64,000 nt of DNA from an uncultured Eubacteriaceae bacterium (GTDB taxonomy: Bacteria; Bacillota; Clostridia; Lachnospirales; CAG-274): positions 1-64,000 of the forward strand of contig CAMVJD010000004.1 of assembly GCA_947167715.1 (NCBI GenBank), read 5' to 3'. Position 1 is the first letter of the stretch; each line of letters starts with the position of its first letter. Below, one piece after another: positions 1-7,799 of the stretch. The notes beneath the pieces were generated by a model. That model had not been told where the DNA came from. It saw only the letters and a program-made list of their open reading frames with translations, and did no database searches. The position numbers and the translations under genes were made by a program.

Positions 1-4
1 GTAA

Positions 5-87
5 AGAAAGCACAAGCCGAAGCGAAGCGTAGGCGAGGTGCTGTAGAGAAAGCACGAGCCGAAGCGAAGCGTAGGCGAGATGCTGTA
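5..87 (+). repeat. two tandem copies of a ~41-nt repeat, 42-nt period
   Basis: Two adjacent copies (5-45 and 47-87) differ at only two positions. Each contains the core GCCGAAGCGAAGCGTAGGC, flanked by AGCAC on the left and GTGCT (copy 1) or ATGCT (copy 2) on the right, so each could fold into a short hairpin. The period is a multiple of three, and the + frame starting at base 1 stays open into ftsW (a charged 14-residue repeat rich in K, R, A and E), but that frame overlaps ftsW by about 150 nt and has no start here. I favour a non-coding intergenic repeat. The array may extend left of the window. Confidence 0.6.
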
Positions 88-121
88 ATTGTAAAAATGA
101 TCTTTTGGAAAGGAGAACGAT

Positions 122-1321
122 ATGGCGTACGACAATTTTTCCACTACACGTCATACACGCAGAAAAGAATCACCCGAGCCGGAACAGAACCGAATAATGA
201 TCGGCGGCATAAACTGGTCTATTTGTGTTATTACAATAATGCTGATAGGTGCCGGCATGATAATGGTATATAGTGCAAGCTATGATAAGCACGGCTCTTT
301 TTATCTTATACAAAATTTAAAATGGGCTCTGCTGGGTGCCATAGTGCTTGTGGCGTGCAGCAGAATGAATTATAACTGGCTTAATAACAGAAAATTTACA
401 TTGTGGCTTTTTTTTATTTCTGTTGTGCTGCTGTGTCTTGTGCTTTTGCTCGGACGTACAGTCGGTGGTGCAAAACGCCGTATCATGGGCTTCCAGCCGT
501 CCGAGTTTGTAAAATTATTTACCATAATAATACTTGCGCATATGCTTGATACCAATAAAATATTTTCCACAACGCATAAGGGCTTTTGGACGTGCATAAT
601 CATTTTTGTCGGCATTCCGGTGGGACTTATAGCTCTCGGTAATGCAAGTACGGCTATAATACTGGCCGTTGTATGTATGGCGATGATGTTTACGGTAGTG
701 GATAAATTCGGATGGTTTATAGAGGTTTTGGGCCTGGGCGGCCTTGCGGGTGTTGTTGTGCTGCTGCACGGCAAAGGGTTTCGTATGGCGCGTATAAATG
801 CATGGCTTCATCCCTTTGAGGATACATCAAACACGGGCTATCAGGTCATACATTCGCTTTATGCCGTGGCATCGGGCGGACTCAGCGGTTTGGGCCTTGG
901 AAATTCGCGTGAAAAATTAAGCTACCTTCCCGAAGCGCATAACGATATGATATTTTCCATTATCTGTGAGGAAATGGGGCTGTTTGGCTCGGTAATACTG
1001 GTTTTGCTGTTTTCTGCGCTTATTTTTTGCGGCTATCGTGTTGCCATAAAGTGCTATAACACTTTCGGCTCGCTTATTGCGGTGGGAATAACCACGATGA
1101 TAGCAATACAGGTAGTAATAAATATGGGAGTTGCGACAAATACTATACCCAATACGGGTATCCCCATGCCATTTATAAGCTATGGCGGCAGCTCTTTGGT
1201 CATCAATATGGCAAGCATAGGCTTGCTGCTTAGCATATCCAGATTTTTCAAGGATAAAAAAGAGGTAAAAAAACGACGTGACGAAGACCGCAGTAATGCC
1301 GGAAGTTCATTATTGCGATAA
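122..1321 (+). CDS. ftsW: FtsW/RodA-type SEDS peptidoglycan glycosyltransferase
   Basis: A 399-aa polytopic membrane protein of the SEDS family, which polymerises lipid II into glycan strands with a partner class B PBP, usually at the septum. The N-terminal ~25 residues are polar and cytoplasmic. The first membrane helix ends in the family motif IMVYSAS. A conserved extracytoplasmic stretch near residue 240 (HPFEDTSNTGYQ) and the C-terminal TGIPMPFISYGGSS signature are diagnostic of FtsW/SpoVE rather than RodA. The ATG is preceded by AAAGGAGAACGAT. The gene is followed after 27 nt by rfbD and probably starts an operon with the rhamnose genes. FtsW versus SpoVE cannot be decided from sequence alone. 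Length is normal. Confidence 0.9.
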   Translation: MAYDNFSTTRHTRRKESPEPEQNRIMIGGINWSICVITIMLIGAGMIMVYSASYDKHGSFYLIQNLKWALLGAIVLVACSRMNYNWLNNRKFTLWLFFISVVLLCLVLLLGRTVGGAKRRIMGFQPSEFVKLFTIIILAHMLDTNKIFSTTHKGFWTCIIIFVGIPVGLIALGNASTAIILAVVCMAMMFTVVDKFGWFIEVLGLGGLAGVVVLLHGKGFRMARINAWLHPFEDTSNTGYQVIHSLYAVASGGLSGLGLGNSREKLSYLPEAHNDMIFSIICEEMGLFGSVILVLLFSALIFCGYRVAIKCYNTFGSLIAVGITTMIAIQVVINMGVATNTIPNTGIPMPFISYGGSSLVINMASIGLLLSISRFFKDKKEVKKRRDEDRSNAGSSLLR

Positions 1322-1348
1322 ATAATTTAAACGGAAGCAGGTAAAATT

Positions 1349-2263
1349 ATGAAAGTATTTGTAACAGGCGTTGGCGGACAGCTGGGACATGATGTTGTAA
1401 ACGAGCTGGACGGCCGCGGACATAAGGTGACGGGCAGCGATATTGCGCCAAATTACAGCGGTGTGCAGGACGGGACCGCGGTCACCGAAACGGATTATAT
1501 AAGCTTGGATATCACCGATAAAAATGCGGTAGATGCGGTGATAGAAAAACTGCGTCCCGATGTTATAGTACACTGTGCGGCATGGACTGCCGTAGATGCA
1601 GCCGAGGACGAGGAAAACAGGGAAAAGGTTTTTGCAATAAACGAGTACGGTACAAAAAATATTGCGGAGGCGGCAAAGAAAGTCGATGCAAAAATGATAT
1701 ATATAAGTACCGACTATGTTTTTAACGGTATGGGTACACAGCCCTGGACTGCCGACTGCAAGGATTATGCGCCGCTTAATGTTTACGGCAAAAGCAAGCT
1801 TGCGGGTGAACTGGCGGTTTGCAAGACACTTGAAAAATATTTTATTGTGCGTATAGCATGGGTGTTTGGGCTTAACGGCAAAAACTTTATAAAAACAATG
1901 CTTAATGTTGCCAAAAACCACGATAAAGTAAGGGTGGTAAACGACCAGATCGGTACGCCTACATATACGCTTGATCTGGCTGTGCTGCTTGCGGATATGG
2001 CACAAAGCGATAAATACGGCTATTACCATGCCACCAACGAGGGCGGGTTTATAAGCTGGTATGATTTTACAAAGGAAATTTATAAACAGGCGGGCGTTAC
2101 TACACAGGTAGAGCCTGTAACAACGCGGGAATACGGCATTTCAAAGGCCGCGCGTCCGTTTAATTCAAGGCTTGACAAATCAAAGCTTGTTGAAATGGGG
2201 TTTAAGCCCTTGCCTGTATGGCAGGATGCTTTGGCAAGATACTTAAAGGAAATAGAGGAATAA
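1349..2263 (+). CDS. rfbD: dTDP-4-dehydrorhamnose reductase RfbD (RmlD)
   Basis: A 304-aa cytoplasmic NAD(P)H-dependent reductase for the last step of dTDP-L-rhamnose synthesis. An extended short-chain dehydrogenase (Rossmann) fold is indicated by the GVGGQLG nucleotide loop at residues 7-13, the CAAWTAVDAAE segment and the catalytic YGKSK (YxxxK), preceded by ISTDYVFNG. The C-terminal half carries the typical RPFNSRLDKSKL sugar-nucleotide-binding segment. It lies 27 nt after ftsW and its stop is 2 nt before rfbC, so the genes are co-transcribed. Length is normal for RmlD. Rhamnose made here would feed a wall polysaccharide. Confidence 0.93.
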   Translation: MKVFVTGVGGQLGHDVVNELDGRGHKVTGSDIAPNYSGVQDGTAVTETDYISLDITDKNAVDAVIEKLRPDVIVHCAAWTAVDAAEDEENREKVFAINEYGTKNIAEAAKKVDAKMIYISTDYVFNGMGTQPWTADCKDYAPLNVYGKSKLAGELAVCKTLEKYFIVRIAWVFGLNGKNFIKTMLNVAKNHDKVRVVNDQIGTPTYTLDLAVLLADMAQSDKYGYYHATNEGGFISWYDFTKEIYKQAGVTTQVEPVTTREYGISKAARPFNSRLDKSKLVEMGFKPLPVWQDALARYLKEIEE

Positions 2264-2265
2264 AT

Positions 2266-2820
2266 ATGAGCAAGATAAAAGTTACAAAGTGCGATATAGA
2301 GGGTTTGTATGTGATAGAACCTACCGTATTCGGTGATAACCGCGGCTATTTTATGGAAACCTACAATCAAAACGATTTTCACCAAGCAGGGCTTGATATG
2401 GTGTTTGTGCAGGATAACCAGTCAATGAGCACAAAGGGCGTTTTAAGGGGTCTGCATTTTCAAAAACAATATCCGCAGGGAAAGCTTGTAAGGGCAGTAC
2501 GGGGACGTGTGTTTGATGTGGCGGTGGATATGCGCCAAAACTCGCCCACGTTCGGAAAATGGTTCGGCGTTGAGTTAAGCGCGGAAAACAAAAAGCAGTT
2601 TTATATATCGGAGGGCTTTGCACACGGCTTTTATGTATTGAGCGACGAGGCGGAATTTGTATATAAATGTACGGATTTTTACCGTCCGGGCGATGAGGGC
2701 GGCGTTTTGTGGAACGACCCGGATATAGGCATTGACTGGCCTATACCGTCGGGGGAAGTGCCGCTTTTGTCCGAGAAGGATACAAAATGGCTGGGTATCA
2801 AAGATACTTTTAAATTCTGA
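2266..2820 (+). CDS. rfbC: dTDP-4-dehydrorhamnose 3,5-epimerase RfbC (RmlC)
   Basis: A 184-aa cupin-fold epimerase converting dTDP-4-keto-6-deoxyglucose to the L-lyxo isomer, the third step of dTDP-rhamnose synthesis. Visible family signatures are [14 protein letters not shown] near the N-terminus, [18 protein letters not shown] containing the catalytic His, and the [20 protein letters not shown] segment with its active-site Tyr. An upstream in-frame start at 2218 would overlap rfbD by 46 nt. The ATG at 2266 follows AGAGGAATAA and gives the standard family N-terminus, so I chose it. It is 2 nt after rfbD and 14 nt before rfbA. Confidence 0.93.
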   Translation: MSKIKVTKCDIEGLYVIEPTVFGDNRGYFMETYNQNDFHQAGLDMVFVQDNQSMSTKGVLRGLHFQKQYPQGKLVRAVRGRVFDVAVDMRQNSPTFGKWFGVELSAENKKQFYISEGFAHGFYVLSDEAEFVYKCTDFYRPGDEGGVLWNDPDIGIDWPIPSGEVPLLSEKDTKWLGIKDTFKF

Positions 2821-2834
2821 AAGAAGGTATTTAT

Positions 2835-3734
2835 ATGAAAGGTATAGTTTTGGCCGGAGGCTCCGGCACACGTTTATATCCGCTTACAAAAGTGACATCA
2901 AAACAGCTTTTGCCTATTTATGACAAGCCCATGATATATTATCCGCTGTCGGTGCTTATGATGGCGGGGATAAAAGATATACTTATAATTTCGACCCCGC
3001 AGGATACGCCTCGCTTTGAGTCGCTTTTGGGCAACGGTGCGCAGTTTGGCATTAATTTAAGCTATGCTGTTCAGCCAAGCCCCGACGGCCTTGCGCAGGC
3101 CTTTATCATCGGCGAGGAGTTTATAGGCGGCGATACTGCCGCAATGGTGCTTGGCGATAATATTTTCGCAGGCCACGGCCTTGATGCCCGCCTTAAAAAT
3201 GCGGTTGAAAATGCCGAAAACGGCAAGGGTGCTACCGTGTTCGGATATTATGTGGACGATCCCGAGCGCTTTGGCATCGTGGAGTTTGACAAGCAGGGCC
3301 ACGCTGTCAGCATAGAGGAAAAACCGCAGAGCCCCAAAAGCAATTACTGTGTAACGGGTCTGTATTTTTACGATAACAGGGTGGTGGAATTTGCAAAGGG
3401 TCTTAAGCCGTCAAAGCGCGGCGAGCTTGAAATAACCGACCTTAATCGCATCTATCTTGAAAAAGGCGAGCTTAATGTTGAACTTTTGGGTCAGGGCTTT
3501 ACATGGCTCGATACGGGTACACACGAAAGCCTCGTGGATGCATCTGATTTTGTAAAAACCATAGAACAGCATCAGCACAGAAAGCTTGCCTGCCTTGAAG
3601 AAATAGCATATTTAAACGGCTGGATAAGCGCGGAACAGGTGCTTGAAAACAGCAAGGATATGATGAAAAATCAATACGGCCGCTATCTTAAGGATGTAAT
3701 AGACGGCAAATATGTGGACAAGCTTAAAAAATGA
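2835..3734 (+). CDS. rfbA: glucose-1-phosphate thymidylyltransferase RfbA (RmlA)
   Basis: A 299-aa nucleotidyltransferase making dTDP-glucose from dTTP and glucose-1-phosphate, the first step of the rhamnose pathway. The N-terminus shows the [13 protein letters not shown] pyrophosphorylase loop followed by the [17 protein letters not shown] block. The metal-binding aspartate lies in VLGDNIFAG, and the [20 protein letters not shown] and [11 protein letters not shown] segments are classical for RmlA. AAGAAGG lies upstream of the ATG. Last gene of the ftsW-rfbDCA run. The second enzyme, dTDP-glucose 4,6-dehydratase (RfbB), is not in the window. Confidence 0.95.
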   Translation: MKGIVLAGGSGTRLYPLTKVTSKQLLPIYDKPMIYYPLSVLMMAGIKDILIISTPQDTPRFESLLGNGAQFGINLSYAVQPSPDGLAQAFIIGEEFIGGDTAAMVLGDNIFAGHGLDARLKNAVENAENGKGATVFGYYVDDPERFGIVEFDKQGHAVSIEEKPQSPKSNYCVTGLYFYDNRVVEFAKGLKPSKRGELEITDLNRIYLEKGELNVELLGQGFTWLDTGTHESLVDASDFVKTIEQHQHRKLACLEEIAYLNGWISAEQVLENSKDMMKNQYGRYLKDVIDGKYVDKLKK

Positions 3735-3789
3735 CTTAATGTTACAAAAAAATCCAGTCAATATCAGGAAATATTGTAAAATATATCTG

Positions 3790-3818
3790 TTGACTTACAT
3801 ATTTAAGTATGATACTAT
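3790..3818 (+). promoter_or_regulatory. sigma-A-type promoter for the tyrosine kinase gene
   Basis: TTGACT (3790-3795), 17-nt spacer, TACTAT (3813-3818), with a TG one base upstream giving an extended -10. It lies about 100 nt before the preferred start at 3922, so this gene can be transcribed independently of the rhamnose operon. Confidence 0.6.
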
Positions 3819-3921
3819 ATTTACGTTATGTTTTTAAATTTGGGGTCTTATGCGCCCGAGGGCCTTTAAAACCGCAAATAATGCACAAGATGAAATGTTA
3901 AAAGGGAATATAGGGGACAAT

Positions 3922-5481
3922 ATGAACGAAAGAATCGATGACAGAGAATATGAGATAGACCTGTTAGAATTGGTGCGTATGCTTTGGGACCATAAATGGA
4001 TAATATTGGCCACCGCATTGCTTACAAGTATTTTGGCTTTGTGTGTTGCCGCCTTTTATCTTCCCGAAAAGTTTGAAGCATATACAACAATGTATGTAAA
4101 AAACGGAAACAGTGATGTTATCAACGAGGACGGCGCGATAAAGCTTACCGACCTTAATGCTTCAAAATCGCTTGTTACCACTCATATTGCGGTGCTTAAA
4201 AGCAATACTGTTATGAAGGAGGTCTCAAAAAGGCTTACCGCAAAATATATGCGTGAGGGCACGCTGGAAAATTACGAAAAGCTTATTGAACCCGAAAGAA
4301 TAGAAAAATCATTTACAATGTCTGCCGTAGACGATACGGAAGTGCTTAAAATAAGCGCAAAAACTACTTCTCCGGAGGTAACGGCGGATATATGCAACAC
4401 AATAGCCGATATAGCACCCGATTTTCTTATAAGGGTCGTAGGTGCTGGCTCGGTAGAGGTTATAGACAGGGCAGAGCCCGACTATGAACCCTCGGAGCCA
4501 AATGTAAAAAAAGTGACCGTGCTTGGCGGCTTGCTTGGCTTTATGGCTGCGGCCGGTGTACTTGTTATACTTTATCTTTTGGATAACTCGGTAAAATCCA
4601 TAGATGAGCTTACCAAAAAATTTGATAAGGCCATAATAGGCGAGGTTTACAACTTCTCGCAGGAAAAGGGCGAAAAACGCAAAAAGCAAAAGAAGGGCGA
4701 GCGACGGGATATATCCCCGGAGAACCTTATAAACGACCAAACGGTATTTACCGTTGCCGAAAGCTACAAAACCATGCGTACAAATGCGGTATTTGCACTT
4801 GCACCGTTTGAAAACCGTGTGTTTGCCGTTACAAGTGCCAATGCTGCCGAGGGTAAATCCACAACTACCGCAAACCTGGCTATTGCTTTTGCACAGACAG
4901 AAAACAAGGTGCTTTTGATAGATGCCGATATGAGAAAGCCCACACAGCACAAGCTGTTTGAGGTGGACAACAAAACCGGTCTTTCATCCGCTATCGGTAA
5001 AATGAGCAAGACAGATGCGTGTATACACCGTAATGTAAGGAAAAACCTTGACCTTATGTCTGCCGGTCCCATACCGCCGAATCCTTCGGAGCTTCTTGCG
5101 TCACAGCAGTTTGAAAATATCCTGAAGGAGCTTGCAGATAGGTATGATTATGTTATTATTGACTCACCGCCCGTAAATGTGGTAAGTGATGTACTTGTTA
5201 TGAATAAGTCCATTGCAGGCGCTATGTTTGTTACAAAATACGCTTCCACAACTTATGACGGTATTGAAATGGCTCTTAACAAGCTGGAGCTTGCCGATAT
5301 AAAGATGCTTGGCTTTATACTTAATAATATTGTTAAGCCGCATGCGGGCAAGTATTACAGCTATAAATACAAATACGGCTATAAGTACGGCTACGGCTAC
5401 GGATATGGATATGGCTACAGCGATCAAAACGCAGACAAGGCCGACCATAGCGACGGGTCAAAAAAACATAAGACAAAATAA
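3922..5481 (+). CDS. fused Wzz-type chain-length regulator / bacterial tyrosine kinase (Wzc-like)
   Basis: A 519-aa membrane protein. A Wzz domain starts at EIDLLELVRMLWDHKW, with membrane helix 1 near residues 30-50 and helix 2 near 200-220, flanking an extracytoplasmic loop. A cytoplasmic BY-kinase domain follows: Walker A AAEGKSTTT, Walker A' LLIDADMRKP and Walker B YVIIDSPP. The C-terminus is a tyrosine cluster in which YGYGYG repeats supply ~15 Tyr in 30 residues, the autophosphorylation tail of this family. It controls polymer length in exopolysaccharide or capsule assembly. In many Gram-positives the two halves are separate proteins, whereas here they are fused as in proteobacterial Wzc. 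An upstream ATG at 3850 is possible, but AGGGGAC before 3922 and the family N-terminus favour 3922. No glycosyltransferase genes follow. Confidence 0.9.
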   Translation: MNERIDDREYEIDLLELVRMLWDHKWIILATALLTSILALCVAAFYLPEKFEAYTTMYVKNGNSDVINEDGAIKLTDLNASKSLVTTHIAVLKSNTVMKEVSKRLTAKYMREGTLENYEKLIEPERIEKSFTMSAVDDTEVLKISAKTTSPEVTADICNTIADIAPDFLIRVVGAGSVEVIDRAEPDYEPSEPNVKKVTVLGGLLGFMAAAGVLVILYLLDNSVKSIDELTKKFDKAIIGEVYNFSQEKGEKRKKQKKGERRDISPENLINDQTVFTVAESYKTMRTNAVFALAPFENRVFAVTSANAAEGKSTTTANLAIAFAQTENKVLLIDADMRKPTQHKLFEVDNKTGLSSAIGKMSKTDACIHRNVRKNLDLMSAGPIPPNPSELLASQQFENILKELADRYDYVIIDSPPVNVVSDVLVMNKSIAGAMFVTKYASTTYDGIEMALNKLELADIKMLGFILNNIVKPHAGKYYSYKYKYGYKYGYGYGYGYGYSDQNADKADHSDGSKKHKTK

Positions 5482-5491
5482 TGTCTTATTT
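5470..5491 (+). terminator. weak hairpin at the end of the tyrosine kinase gene
   Basis: AAGACA (5470-5475) pairs with TGTCTT (5482-5487) around a 6-nt loop that includes the stop codon, followed by ATTTT. The stem is short and AT-rich, so termination would be weak. Confidence 0.3.
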
Positions 5492-5504
5492 TACAAAAAA
5501 ATAC

Positions 5505-5533
5505 TTGCAATAATGTTGTTTATAGGGTAATAT
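5505..5533 (+). promoter_or_regulatory. sigma-A-type promoter for efp
   Basis: TTGCAA (5505-5510), 17-nt spacer, TAATAT (5528-5533), about 90 nt upstream of the efp start. Confidence 0.5.
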
Positions 5534-5625
5534 ATTAGTATAAGGAAAATGCGGCTAAAAATATGTCCGCATAAAAAGCTTATGTATTACAGAAATTGAA
5601 CTTAATTTAAGGAGGACTTTTATTT

Positions 5626-6189
5626 ATGATTTCTGCCGGCGAATTTAGAAACGGTATCACTATTGAATACGAAAATGACATTTACACAATTATTGAATTC
5701 CAGCATGTAAAGCCCGGTAAAGGCGCAGCTTTTGTGCGTACAAAGATCAAAAGCCTTACAACGGGTGCGGTAGTTGAAAAAACCTTCCGTCCTACCGAAA
5801 AAATGGGCAAGGCACAGATCGACCGTGCCGAGATGCAGTATCTTTACACAGACGGTGAGCTTTATCACTTTATGGATACAACATCATACGAGCAGATCGC
5901 TTTAAGCGCAGAGGATGTTGGTGATGCACTTAAGTTTGTTAAGGAAAACGAAATGGTAAAAATGCTTAGCCACGAGGGTAAGGTATTCGGTATAGAGCCT
6001 CCTATCCAGGTTGAGCTTGAAATTACCGATACAGAGCCCGGCTTTAAGGGTGACACAGCTACGGGTGCAACAAAGCCCGCTACGCTTGAAACAGGTGCTG
6101 TAGTTAACGTACCTCTTTTCATCAACCAGGGCGAGATAGTTAAAATAGATACCCGTACAGGCGAATATGTCGGTCGTGTAAACAGCTGA
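5626..6189 (+). CDS. efp: translation elongation factor P
   Basis: A 187-aa protein of three beta-barrel domains that binds between the ribosomal P and E sites and relieves stalling at polyproline stretches. The domain I loop reads [14 protein letters not shown], placing Lys32 at the tip; in Bacillus subtilis the equivalent lysine is 5-aminopentanolylated (family knowledge). The domain III signature near the C-terminus (residues ~150-185, [19 protein letters not shown] then [11 protein letters not shown]) is normal. An AAGGAGGAC ribosome site precedes the ATG. Own promoter and strong terminator, so probably monocistronic. Confidence 0.97.
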   Translation: MISAGEFRNGITIEYENDIYTIIEFQHVKPGKGAAFVRTKIKSLTTGAVVEKTFRPTEKMGKAQIDRAEMQYLYTDGELYHFMDTTSYEQIALSAEDVGDALKFVKENEMVKMLSHEGKVFGIEPPIQVELEITDTEPGFKGDTATGATKPATLETGAVVNVPLFINQGEIVKIDTRTGEYVGRVNS

Positions 6190-6218
6190 TAGCCATTGGC
6201 TTGACTATGTCTTTAAAG

Positions 6219-6250
6219 GGCGTGCTGCATTTTTGCAGTATGCCTTTTTT
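6219..6250 (+). terminator. intrinsic terminator of efp
   Basis: An 11-bp stem with two G-U pairs (GGCGTGCTGCA 6219-6229, TGCAGTATGCC 6234-6244), TTTT loop and a six-T tail. An in-frame TTG at 6233 sits inside this hairpin, which argues against it as a start for the next gene. Confidence 0.85.
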
Positions 6251-6274
6251 GCAATTATTAAGGGGGGACACGGC

Positions 6275-6988
6275 TTGGATGGTATTAAATTTTTTATTTT
6301 TTTATTTGCTGCTACAGGTTTGATGCTTGCATCCTATTTGTATTTAAAATTTGTTATGGGAAAGGGTAAGGATAACGAAAAGGCAGAGGTGTTTTATACC
6401 GGATCCGTAAAGGAAATGAAGGAGGATAAAAACTTTGCCGCAAAGCTTTCCGAAAACGGCTATATACAAAACAACAATACGGCAATAAGCAGAAAAATCT
6501 GTGTACTTACTCCCAGCTTTAAGACCGAGGCATTTATGGACTTTGCAAAGGAGATCTTTTCAAAACTGGCGGAAGGCAACGGTACGGCGGAGCTTGGCGG
6601 CGTTGTTTCGGATAATGTTGATTTTTCGGTTATGCCGCGTAAAATAGCAAGGTATGACCATTGCTATTTGCATAACCTTACGGTAACGGATAAACAGGAG
6701 CATCTTAAGGTGTTTATAAGCATAGACAACGGAGAGGATCCTACCGTTGAAAGGTATTTTGCCGTTTTCACCCGCAAAAGTAGCTTTATGAATACCACAA
6801 GGGGCGGCGTTATAGCTGTAAGCTGCCCAAGCTGCGGCGCTGCATTAAGCTTTGAGCAAAAGGGCCTTAAAATGTGTCCCTACTGCGGCAAACCTGTAAA
6901 ATACGCAGAGTATGACTGGGTGTTGACTGCTGTTGAGCGCATAACCGCAGATACCGTTATAGATAATCGTGCGGTTTTGGAGGAATAA
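6275..6988 (+). CDS. membrane-anchored Tim44-like protein with C-terminal zinc ribbon (paralog 1)
   Basis: 237 aa from the TTG at 6275, chosen because AGGGGGGAC lies 5-6 nt upstream, whereas the earlier in-frame TTG at 6233 lies inside the efp terminator. One N-terminal membrane helix (about residues 4-24) is followed by a charged segment, then a Tim44/MBA1-like domain that begins near YIQNNN and contains FKTEAFMDFAKEIFSKL. The C-terminal part has two CxxC knuckles (SCPSCG and MCPYCG) forming a zinc ribbon, followed by AEYDWVL. Proteins of this build occur in Clostridia as Tim44-like domain proteins of unknown role. It sits 2 nt before its paralog. Orientation of the soluble part is not certain. 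Confidence 0.7.
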   Translation: MDGIKFFIFLFAATGLMLASYLYLKFVMGKGKDNEKAEVFYTGSVKEMKEDKNFAAKLSENGYIQNNNTAISRKICVLTPSFKTEAFMDFAKEIFSKLAEGNGTAELGGVVSDNVDFSVMPRKIARYDHCYLHNLTVTDKQEHLKVFISIDNGEDPTVERYFAVFTRKSSFMNTTRGGVIAVSCPSCGAALSFEQKGLKMCPYCGKPVKYAEYDWVLTAVERITADTVIDNRAVLEE

Positions 6989-6990
6989 TT

Positions 6991-7776
6991 ATGAGTACAT
7001 ATTCGGTTGAAACGGTGGCCCAATTTGTGATAGGGCTTGTGTTTGCACTTTATATTATTTTTGTAGTATACAACCTGATAAATTCGGTTGACGAAAGTGT
7101 TAAGGAAATAAAGCAAAAAGGCAAAAATTTACGCAAAGGCGGCATAAACTATGACGGCGACCTTGCAAAGGCGATAATTGACAATGCCGTTGAGCAGATG
7201 GCGGTCACTACGGTAAAGGACAGCGGCGGCTATATACAAAACAATAATATGATAATAGAAAAGCAGCTTAAGGTATTTTCTCCCGATTTTGATGCCAAAA
7301 ATTTTATTGCATTTGCAAAGGCCTTGTTTGAACGTCTTGTAAAAACACACGGCAGCGGAAATATGCAGTTTGTGGGCAGCAGCGTAAATCTTATGTGCCT
7401 GCCTTATTCCTTGGCGTGCTATGACGGGGCATATCTGCATAATTATATTATTTGCGATAATACCGAGGTCATCAAGGTGTTCTGCGCCATAATGACTGAA
7501 GAGGACGAGTTAGCCGAGAGTACGAAGGAAAGCTATTTTTTGACCTTTAAAAGGGAAAATCCGCTTGTTACATTAAAAAACGGCGTTTTCCTTTCGGTCA
7601 GCTGTCCCAACTGCGGCGGAGAGATAGATATGGATAAAAAGCTGGTCAGCGAGTGTCCGTATTGCCACAGTACGGTCACATTTGCCGAGTATGACTGGGT
7701 ATTAAGCAATATAGAGCATATAAACGATGATACGCAGATATGCAATATGGCAGTAAGAAAAACCAATATATTTTAA
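6991..7776 (+). CDS. membrane-anchored Tim44-like protein with C-terminal zinc ribbon (paralog 2)
   Basis: A 261-aa paralog of the preceding gene: one N-terminal membrane helix (residues ~10-30), a basic linker, the same YIQNNN motif, FDAKNFIAFAKALFERL in the Tim44-like core, two CxxC knuckles (SCPNCG, ECPYCH) and the same AEYDWVL segment. GGAGGAA precedes the ATG. The proteins resemble each other over their full length, so this is a tandem duplication that has diverged well. The extra ~24 residues lie mainly between the membrane helix and the core. It is in the same operon and 23 nt before the M13 peptidase. Function unknown; the shared motifs suggest a partner protein or heteromer. Confidence 0.7.
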   Translation: MSTYSVETVAQFVIGLVFALYIIFVVYNLINSVDESVKEIKQKGKNLRKGGINYDGDLAKAIIDNAVEQMAVTTVKDSGGYIQNNNMIIEKQLKVFSPDFDAKNFIAFAKALFERLVKTHGSGNMQFVGSSVNLMCLPYSLACYDGAYLHNYIICDNTEVIKVFCAIMTEEDELAESTKESYFLTFKRENPLVTLKNGVFLSVSCPNCGGEIDMDKKLVSECPYCHSTVTFAEYDWVLSNIEHINDDTQICNMAVRKTNIF

Positions 7777-7799
7777 GTATTGATAGGAGTTTTGTTGTA

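Noticed and set aside
1..273. Open + frame through the 42-nt repeats overlapping ftsW
   Set aside because: No start in the window and a long overlap with a certain gene; more likely non-coding repeats.
3850..3921. Longer start for the Wzz-kinase protein
   Set aside because: The extra 24 residues do not match the family and the better ribosome site is at 3922.
5309..5530. ORF over the tyrosine-rich tail in another frame
   Set aside because: Shadow of the repetitive YG codons in the kinase gene, no ribosome site.
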